Of a DNA stretch of 12,618 nt, positions 7,572-12,618 are shown one piece after another. This DNA is from Bacteroidota bacterium (GTDB lineage: Bacteria; Bacteroidota; Ignavibacteria; UBA10030; UBA8401), in NCBI GenBank assembly GCA_025355705.1, contig JANXZD010000255.1:1-12618 (forward strand), in the 5' to 3' direction. Each line of letters opens with the position of its first letter. The stretch's first letter is position 1. Both the position numbers and the translations under genes were made by a program. The notes beneath the pieces are model-generated. The model made no database searches and was not told the origin of the DNA. It worked only from the letters and a program-made list of their open reading frames with translations.

Positions 7572-8270
7572 TTAATTTGTTGATTTATTTTTTAGCACTG
7601 CCATAAAAAAGGAAGCGCCGATATTCTTTGTAAATGTATTTTCTTTGTCAGTCATACGTTCTGGATGCCATTGCACCAGTAGTAAGAACGATCTATTAAT
7701 TTTATCTTTCCACTCAAGCGATTCTATAACACCATCCGGTGAACGGCCGGAGACCATCAGATCTTCTGCTACGTTCAACACCGATTGGTGATGATACGAA
7801 TTGATCTCTCCCGATTCTTTCCCGGTAATCGTTGACATTAACGAATCTTTTTCCACAACAATTGAATGACGGGATTCTTTCATACTATTCTTGGTTTCAT
7901 GATTTGCGAAACCTGCCGACTGAAGATCAGCGACTAAAGAACCACCAAGAAAAACATTTGTCACTTGCAGTCCGCGGCAAATTCCAAGAATCGGTTTCTT
8001 TTCTTTCATCGCCCGATCTAATAATTGGAACTCAAAATCATCTCTTCGTCTATCGCTTTGTTGAACAAGATCGACCGGCGATGCTTTAGAAAGAAATGGA
8101 TCGACATCTTCCCCACCAGTAAGGATAAGACCGTCATATTCTTTAAGCGAAGAAATCCCGCTTTTATATCCAACAACCGTCAATTGAGCATTCGGAGCAA
8201 ACATTTGCAGCCAATCCAGGTATTTTTTTTGCTTTTCTTCATTCCCACTATCACTTACTGCAATGTTCAT
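7572..8270 (-). CDS. Class I glutamine amidotransferase-like hydrolase (peptidase C26, PuuD-like)
   Basis: A 232-residue cytoplasmic hydrolase of the gamma-glutamyl-gamma-aminobutyrate hydrolase family. Visible motifs are LILTGGEDVDP (48-58), the nucleophile elbow GICRG with Cys98, SYHHQSV (158-164), and VQWHPER with His202 and Glu204. This gives the complete Cys-His-Glu triad. Family members cleave gamma-glutamyl amides such as gamma-Glu-GABA, but the substrate here is unknown and no putrescine pathway genes are present. I start it at the ATG at 8270, whose ATGA overlaps the lpxK stop by four bases and places MNIAVSD at the N-terminus. An upstream ATG at 8303 would add eleven residues inside lpxK. 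It is probably the last gene of the lpx operon. Whether it serves envelope metabolism is open. Confidence 0.88.
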   Translation of the reverse strand: MNIAVSDSGNEEKQKKYLDWLQMFAPNAQLTVVGYKSGISSLKEYDGLILTGGEDVDPFLSKASPVDLVQQSDRRRDDFEFQLLDRAMKEKKPILGICRGLQVTNVFLGGSLVADLQSAGFANHETKNSMKESRHSIVVEKDSLMSTITGKESGEINSYHHQSVLNVAEDLMVSGRSPDGVIESLEWKDKINRSFLLLVQWHPERMTDKENTFTKNIGASFFMAVLKNKSTN

Positions 8271-9304
8271 GAACTCAGTCCGCTCAATAAATATTTTTTC
8301 CACTGTTCAGCCTGATGAACGACAACATCCATCGTTAGAACAACAATCGGAAGCTGGGTCAATATCGTATCAAATTGTTTCAACCGAACAGCATCTTTCT
8401 CTGTTGTAATAATGAAATCAGCTTTATGCGTAATGAATGAACGAATGACCTCTTCAACATTATCGTGTGTAAATTTATGATGATCCGGAAAATTGTAATA
8501 TTGTTTAACCCTCACGCCGCACAATTCAAGACTTTGTTGAAAACTCTTTGGTCTCGCAATTCCACAAAAAGCAATAGCCGTGTGATTCTCCAACATCTCC
8601 AAGGACTGCTTTACACCCCCAAATAGATGGCTAATTCCCGTTGGTCGAAACGAGCTTGAAAACTTATTTACGATCGAATCAAACTGCCTCTGTTCCAACA
8701 ATGGCAGTGCTTCGTTCACATCATGAGCTTTCGTCACAACGATAGCATCTACTCGTTTGAAACTTGAAATTAACTCTCTGCGATAGCCCGCAGGAAGCAG
8801 CGATGTTTCAAACGGCGAATGGTGAGCATCGATCAATACAATATCTTTTGTCCGCTTGATGTAGCGATGCTGGAAGCCATCATCAAGAACGATCACATTT
8901 GCACCAAATTCTTCAATGGCATTTTTTGCACCCCGAGCACGATCTTCATCTACAATCACAATAACACTGCGCAATTGTCTTGCAAGCAGTAACGGTTCAT
9001 CTCCAGCTGAATCCACATCTGCCAAAATATTTTTTCCATTACTAACGATAACTGTTCCACTCGTCCTTCGCCCATACCCTCTGCTAATGATGGCAACATT
9101 TTTTCCTGATTCAAGAAGAATCGCTGCAACACTTTTCACGATTGGTGTTTTCCCGGTTCCACCGGCAGTAATATTCCCGACAGAAATAACCGGAACACCA
9201 ACATCAACCGACTGAAATATTCCTATATCAAAGAACCAATTGCGAAGCATCGTTACTACGCCATACAACGGCACCAACGGCATGAATAACGAATGAGGTT
9301 TCAC
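8267..9304 (-). CDS. lpxK: Tetraacyldisaccharide 4'-kinase
   Basis: Phosphorylates the 4' position of the tetraacyl disaccharide to make lipid IVA, at the inner face of the inner membrane. The 345-residue protein has a hydrophobic N-terminal helix region (about 5-30), a P-loop GNITAGGTGKTP (43-54), SRGYGR (74-79), GDEP (101-104), DDGFQHR (141-147), and later FPDHHKF and TTEKDAVRLK, all characteristic of LpxK. The length is typical. The start is a GTG overlapping the upstream stop as GTGA, preceded by GGCGGA. An internal ATG at 9283 would remove part of the membrane helix. The gene sits directly after the DUF374 gene and overlaps the C26 gene by four bases. Confidence 0.96.
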   Translation of the reverse strand: MKPHSLFMPLVPLYGVVTMLRNWFFDIGIFQSVDVGVPVISVGNITAGGTGKTPIVKSVAAILLESGKNVAIISRGYGRRTSGTVIVSNGKNILADVDSAGDEPLLLARQLRSVIVIVDEDRARGAKNAIEEFGANVIVLDDGFQHRYIKRTKDIVLIDAHHSPFETSLLPAGYRRELISSFKRVDAIVVTKAHDVNEALPLLEQRQFDSIVNKFSSSFRPTGISHLFGGVKQSLEMLENHTAIAFCGIARPKSFQQSLELCGVRVKQYYNFPDHHKFTHDNVEEVIRSFITHKADFIITTEKDAVRLKQFDTILTQLPIVVLTMDVVVHQAEQWKKYLLSGLSS

Positions 9305-9975
9305 ACCTGTCCGCCATTTCCGCGGGATAGTTCCATCGCCTCTTCTGTCAACTTCATCATTACATTCTGCATTTTCAATTTGAACTCATCCAAGGATTCG
9401 TTGTTCAATTCTTTCGGAACAATGATCGGCTCGCTGTACTTTGCAACAACCGAAGAAAACGGCCGCGGGACATCAAATTTATCCCAACTCTGCAATTGCT
9501 TTTTCTTCGGAGCCGCAATACCGACCAATATCAACGGCACTCCCGTTCGTTGTGCAACACGAACTGCACCCATTTTCATTTCGTGTCTGGGTCCGCGCGG
9601 ACCATCGGGTGTGATCGCAAGAGAATTTCCTGTTTCAACTTCATCAACCATTAACTGCATAGCTTCTTTCCCGCCGATATGGCTTGACCCGCGGATCATT
9701 GTGTACTTCCATCGTTCAAGAATTGTTGACAGGAATTCTCCATCGGTACTTTGGCTCACCAATGCTGAAATATTCCAATTCACTTCAGGACGATGCAAAA
9801 ACCAACCGACAAACATTGAACCATGCCAAAATGCAACAACAACATTTTTTCCGCTTCGCTTCAACTCATCGAATTGATCTGCATTGACTCGTGAGATCTT
9901 CAACGTTTTACACCACAATAGAACAACCCTCCACAAGACAATACGCAGCGCAAGCAATATCATTTGTTTTTTCAT
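9301..9975 (-). CDS. DUF374-type lysophospholipid acyltransferase-like protein
   Basis: A 224-residue protein with an N-terminal hydrophobic anchor (about 5-22), AFWHGSMF (48-55), ALVSQSTDGE (71-80), MIRGSSHIGGKEA (93-105) and ITPDGPRGPRHEMKMGAV (121-138). This motif set defines the DUF374 family, which is related to the LpxL/LPLAT acyltransferases. It probably acts as a membrane-associated acyltransferase in lipid A or lipid synthesis, with the FWHG histidine and the later acidic residues in place of the usual HX4D motif (inference). It lies between lpxB (3-nt gap) and lpxK (4-nt overlap), supporting a lipid A role. The start ATG has no clear Shine-Dalgarno sequence and probably depends on lpxB translation. 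The exact acceptor and acyl donor are not known. Confidence 0.85.
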   Translation of the reverse strand: MKKQMILLALRIVLWRVVLLWCKTLKISRVNADQFDELKRSGKNVVVAFWHGSMFVGWFLHRPEVNWNISALVSQSTDGEFLSTILERWKYTMIRGSSHIGGKEAMQLMVDEVETGNSLAITPDGPRGPRHEMKMGAVRVAQRTGVPLILVGIAAPKKKQLQSWDKFDVPRPFSSVVAKYSEPIIVPKELNNESLDEFKLKMQNVMMKLTEEAMELSRGNGGQV

Positions 9976-9978
9976 ACA

Positions 9979-11097
9979 TCAAATGGCAAGAATTGCTTCT
10001 GCTACATTGACTGATGCACCGACTCCGCCGAGCTTATGTCGAACAAGAGTTAACTCGTTTTTCATTTCCGAATACTGCTCGGGCGAATTCACTATTGATC
10101 GAGCTTTGATTACCAATTTTTCTACCGTTGCATCCCCTTGGATCATTTCGGGAACAATCGTCTTGCCTGCAACGATATTAACGAGCGCTATATTCTTTAT
10201 CTTTACAACTAACCGAGCGATCCAATAGGTTATTGCAGATGTTTTATATACGACAATCATTGGAGTTCCGAAACACGCAGTCTCAAGTGTTGCAGTTCCC
10301 GATGTGACAAAAGCGAATTCCGCATATTTCATCACTTCGTGTGTCGAATGTTGGACAAATTTCACATTCACATTCAGCGGTAAATTGTTCCTATAAAGAT
10401 CCATGGAAAGATTTGGAGCAACCGCAACAACAATTTTTTTTTCTGTCCCTGCAAGTTCCGCTGCCGATCGGACCATTACGGAGAATACATTCTCAATCTC
10501 CTGCTTTCTACTCCCTGGAATAACTGCAATGAATTTCTTTGAGCCATCGAGATCATATCGTTTGAAGAAGTTCTCCCTGCTCATCATTCCCTGCATCTCT
10601 TCCACCAATGGATGGCCGACAAACTGAACAGGAATATTTTCCTTTTCATAGATCGGAACTTCAAACGGAAAAACAACAAGCATTTTGTCGATCAGGCCGC
10701 GCATTTTTAATACACGCCCTTTTTTCCAAGCCCACACTTGAGGACTGATGTAATAAATAACATTGATCCCATATTTTTTTACCGTTCGCGCAAACCTCAA
10801 ATTAAATCCGGGATAATCGATCAATACAACAACGTCCGGTTTTTTCAAGATCAATAATTGCTCAAGTGTTTTTTCCACGGCACGGATCAGCGGTAGATGT
10901 TTCAGCACTTCCACAAATCCCATAAATGACATTTCACGCACATGAAATGTCAACGACATTCCTTCTTTTTCCATCTTATCCCCGCCAATGCCGAAGATAT
11001 CGATTGATGGATTTTTTTTCTTCAACTCGCGAACCACACCTGCACCATGCAAGTCGCCCGATGCTTCTCCCGCAACGATCATTACTCGCTGTTTCAT
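9979..11097 (-). CDS. lpxB: Lipid-A-disaccharide synthase
   Basis: Joins UDP-2,3-diacylglucosamine and lipid X into the beta-1,6-linked disaccharide, a GT19 glycosyltransferase reaction at the inner membrane. The 372 residues fit the family. Motifs in order are AGEASGDLHGAG (9-20), MSFMGFVEVLKHLP (56-69), VLIDYPGFNLRFA (91-103), YISPQVWAWKKGR (116-128), VGHPLVEE (160-167), AVIPGSRKQEIENV (191-204), and later FVTSGTATLETA. The ATG lies two bases after the stop of the methyltransferase gene, with only a weak GAG upstream, so coupling is likely. It forms the head of the lpxB-DUF374-lpxK run. Confidence 0.97.
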   Translation of the reverse strand: MKQRVMIVAGEASGDLHGAGVVRELKKKNPSIDIFGIGGDKMEKEGMSLTFHVREMSFMGFVEVLKHLPLIRAVEKTLEQLLILKKPDVVVLIDYPGFNLRFARTVKKYGINVIYYISPQVWAWKKGRVLKMRGLIDKMLVVFPFEVPIYEKENIPVQFVGHPLVEEMQGMMSRENFFKRYDLDGSKKFIAVIPGSRKQEIENVFSVMVRSAAELAGTEKKIVVAVAPNLSMDLYRNNLPLNVNVKFVQHSTHEVMKYAEFAFVTSGTATLETACFGTPMIVVYKTSAITYWIARLVVKIKNIALVNIVAGKTIVPEMIQGDATVEKLVIKARSIVNSPEQYSEMKNELTLVRHKLGGVGASVNVAEAILAI

Positions 11098-11099
11098 TG

Positions 11100-11678
11100 C
11101 TATCTCACAAAATATCGGAAAATGATCAATGCAATCACCGCAGAGAATGCCTGTAAGGTTCTCATCTCGGATTGAAGACCGCGTGATACATTCGGATCGC
11201 GATGGAATGAATGTTCGCCGGAATATTTGGTCAAGCGCGGAATAAATCGCGGAACATTCTCACAGTACGCTGTATATTCGTCGCCAAATGCAGTTCGTAG
11301 ATGTTCCTCTTCACGCGAAACGATCAAATGATATTGTATGACAAACCACACGAATGCAGCCAATGCCAAATATGGAACTACGGCGTTGGACATGATACCG
11401 CACCCGACGTACATCATAATATTTCCGACATAGAGCGGATTGCGGACATAACCAAATGGACCATCAGTGATCAGATTTGTTGCTCCAACCGCACCGGTCG
11501 TTCGTGTTTCGCTTCCGCAAATTGATACACCCCAGAATCGGATCGCCTCACCTATCAACGCTACGCTAAATCCACTCATCAAAGAAATCAGTGTCGGTTC
11601 TGCAAATGCTACCATCACAAGAAGGAATGGAATTGGAGTGTAACTTCGCATTTCAAATATTTTTAATCGGATATCCAT
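11100..11678 (-). CDS. Small membrane methyltransferase, ICMT/PEMT-like
   Basis: A 192-residue membrane protein with about four to five hydrophobic segments. It has the C-terminal signature of isoprenylcysteine carboxyl/phospholipid methyltransferase relatives: TDGPFGYVRNPLYVGN (71-86), then SREEEHLRTAFGDEYTAYCENVPRFIP (split around 121-147), where the Glu-Glu and Tyr-Cys-Glu residues lie at the S-adenosylmethionine site in the family. Bacterial substrates are usually unknown; a lipid or isoprenoid is plausible. I start at the ATG at 11678, because GGAG is five bases upstream. A GTG at 11684 overlaps that same GGAG and adds two residues. Genes before and after are two bases away. A final hydrophobic stretch (about 175-190) follows a short charged linker. 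Being between a HAD phosphatase and lpxB suggests envelope lipid modification, but nothing proves it. Confidence 0.8.
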   Translation of the reverse strand: MDIRLKIFEMRSYTPIPFLLVMVAFAEPTLISLMSGFSVALIGEAIRFWGVSICGSETRTTGAVGATNLITDGPFGYVRNPLYVGNIMMYVGCGIMSNAVVPYLALAAFVWFVIQYHLIVSREEEHLRTAFGDEYTAYCENVPRFIPRLTKYSGEHSFHRDPNVSRGLQSEMRTLQAFSAVIALIIFRYFVR

Positions 11679-11680
11679 TA

Positions 11681-12418
11681 TCACTCCATCATAAATACTT
11701 CTTTACGTGCAAGCTCCGCAGTGCGTCGCTTACGCGGTTTTTTTGTCTCAACAATTGCGCGAAATACTTTCAACACATCCGCAAAATTCTCAAACCGGTG
11801 GAACGTAATATTGTGTGTTTCACAAAAACCGACCAATGAATCTTTCGCAAAAACTATATCAGCAAATTGTACAGGGCAACGATCCGAAATTCCATCACCG
11901 ATATAAACAATAACATTATTATCGCCAGATTTGGTCAGGATATGATTACGTTTGCAATTTGCACACCGTATACATTCGGCATCGGTATAGGGGAAGATCG
12001 GTTCAACAGTTCCATTATCATTGAATTTCAATCGATTGGAATACCGTGCCAGCCAATCCAGACCTTCTCTCTTCAACACAGGATCAATATATGCATCATA
12101 CCCATCGCTCAGCACAGTAACAGAGATATTTTTTTCTGAGCAGAATTCTACAAATGTTCTAAAATGAAGATCAACTGCCTGAGAATGCGCAAACCGAGTA
12201 AAGTCATCCTTCGTTACCGATGAGATGGAAGCAAATCCTTTCTTCCAACAATCACGGGCATCAATGTGACCGTTGCGATATTGTTCAAAACTTTCTGCGC
12301 AAACATCAACGTCTCCAAATCGTTCGAACATTGCATCGCCGATATCATTGACAGCAATCGTTCCATCAAAATCGGAAAAGACGATATACGAAAGATCTTC
12401 GCTCATACTTCCCGTCAT
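11681..12418 (-). CDS. HAD-superfamily phosphatase, subfamily IB (MtnX/phosphoserine-phosphatase-like)
   Basis: A 245-residue cytoplasmic hydrolase. Motif I is SDFDGTI (15-21) with probable nucleophile Asp16 and acid Asp18. Motif II is LSDGYD (Ser104). Motif IV is GDGISD (174-179). A small helical cap (about 25-90) marks subfamily IB. CIRCANCKR (149-157) matches the Cys-containing region seen in MtnX-type enzymes and includes the likely motif III lysine. The three cysteines in a CxxCxxC pattern could bind a metal. The basic C-terminus (KKPRKRRTAELARKE, 226-240) is unusual. The family includes 2-hydroxy-3-keto-5-methylthiopentenyl-1-phosphate phosphatases, but no other methionine-salvage gene is present here. 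The first ATG is used; an ATG at 12406 is also possible. The gene follows smc by 20 nt. Confidence 0.82.
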   Translation of the reverse strand: MTGSMSEDLSYIVFSDFDGTIAVNDIGDAMFERFGDVDVCAESFEQYRNGHIDARDCWKKGFASISSVTKDDFTRFAHSQAVDLHFRTFVEFCSEKNISVTVLSDGYDAYIDPVLKREGLDWLARYSNRLKFNDNGTVEPIFPYTDAECIRCANCKRNHILTKSGDNNVIVYIGDGISDRCPVQFADIVFAKDSLVGFCETHNITFHRFENFADVLKVFRAIVETKKPRKRRTAELARKEVFMME

Positions 12419-12438
12419 AGATCCACTGAAAGAAATTT

Positions 12439-12618
12439 TTAATTCGTAGCAACTTTGTTATCATTGAAACGTACTGAAACCAATTTCGAAACACCTTGTT
12501 CTTCCATTGTTACGCCGTACATTGCATTCGCTGCTTCCATCGTCCGTTTATTATGCGTAACAATAATGAACTGAGTATTATCACTGAACTTTCTGATGAT
12601 GCGTGCAAATCGATCGAT
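12439..12618 (-). CDS. smc: Chromosome segregation ATPase SMC, C-terminal end (runs off right edge)
   Basis: The last 59 residues and the stop codon of a larger protein. The visible stretch contains FIIVTHNKRTMEAANAMYGV (about 18-37 of the fragment) followed by TMEEQGVSKLVSVRF. This is the H-loop histidine and the very conserved C-terminal strand of the SMC ATPase head. SMC is the coiled-coil ATPase that organises and segregates chromosomes. The rest, including Walker B, the coiled coils and the N-terminal head, lies outside the window. The TAA is 20 nt before the HAD phosphatase start, so smc is probably the upstream part of the same transcript. Identification rests on the C-terminal motif alone but is distinctive. 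Confidence 0.92.
   Translation of the reverse strand: MDRFARIIRKFSDNTQFIIVTHNKRTMEAANAMYGVTMEEQGVSKLVSVRFNDNKVATN

Noticed and set aside
7572..8270. Naming the C26 hydrolase puuD
   Set aside because: The catalytic motifs are shared by several C26 subgroups and no putrescine-degradation gene is present nearby.
9293..9877. 194-codon open frame on the plus strand opposite the DUF374 gene
   Set aside because: It is antisense to conserved acyltransferase motifs, its product shows no domain signal, and it has no separate promoter or ribosome site.
1..12618. CRISPR array, tRNA, rRNA, insertion sequence or phage genes
   Set aside because: No regularly spaced repeats, no cloverleaf or rRNA-like stretches and no transposase or phage-like products were seen. 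All long stretches are explained by housekeeping genes on one strand.

Overview
The window is a stretch of ordinary chromosomal housekeeping DNA in which every supported gene lies on the minus strand, so transcription runs from high to low coordinates. Complete Lpx-type lipid A enzymes (LpxB, LpxK) show a diderm, LPS-making Gram-negative bacterium. IspD shows that it uses the MEP isoprenoid route, and PlsY/GpsA show bacterial acyl-phosphate phospholipid synthesis. Base composition looks moderately AT-rich. Several starts lack a clear Shine-Dalgarno sequence and depend on overlap with the previous gene. The gene set and this style would fit the Bacteroidota/Chlorobi/Ignavibacteria neighbourhood, but that is an inference with low confidence and the sequence alone does not prove it.

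Reading in the direction of transcription, the right block (12618 to 7572) is one tightly packed probable operon. It holds the C-terminus of SMC, a HAD-family phosphatase, a small membrane methyltransferase of the isoprenylcysteine/phospholipid methyltransferase type, lpxB, a DUF374-type acyltransferase, lpxK, and a class I glutamine-amidotransferase-like hydrolase (peptidase C26 family). Gaps are 20 nt or less and several junctions overlap. Its core is lipid A assembly: LpxB makes the disaccharide and LpxK phosphorylates it, and the DUF374 protein probably acylates a lipid acceptor. The phosphatase, methyltransferase and C26 hydrolase are passengers whose role in envelope work is not established.

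A 104-nt gap (7468-7571) with a GC-rich inverted element separates this from a second block: queA (queuosine synthesis), a large APC-type permease with an unusual soluble C-terminal region, and ispD. These genes are separated by 3 nt and 1 nt. A 93-nt gap with a perfect 9-bp inverted repeat precedes plsY-gpsA, a two-gene module in which GpsA makes sn-glycerol-3-phosphate and PlsY acylates it. A 150-nt gap with a possible promoter and a GAGCGTAGCGAG-type repeat precedes a secreted YtcJ-like amidohydrolase. The stop codon of that gene overlaps the start of an ABC exporter membrane domain that runs off the left edge.

I found no mobile element, CRISPR array, tRNA or rRNA, and no clear new system. 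The most notable points are the uncharacterised passengers coupled to the lipid A genes, the permease C-terminal domain, and two intergenic repeat-like elements.
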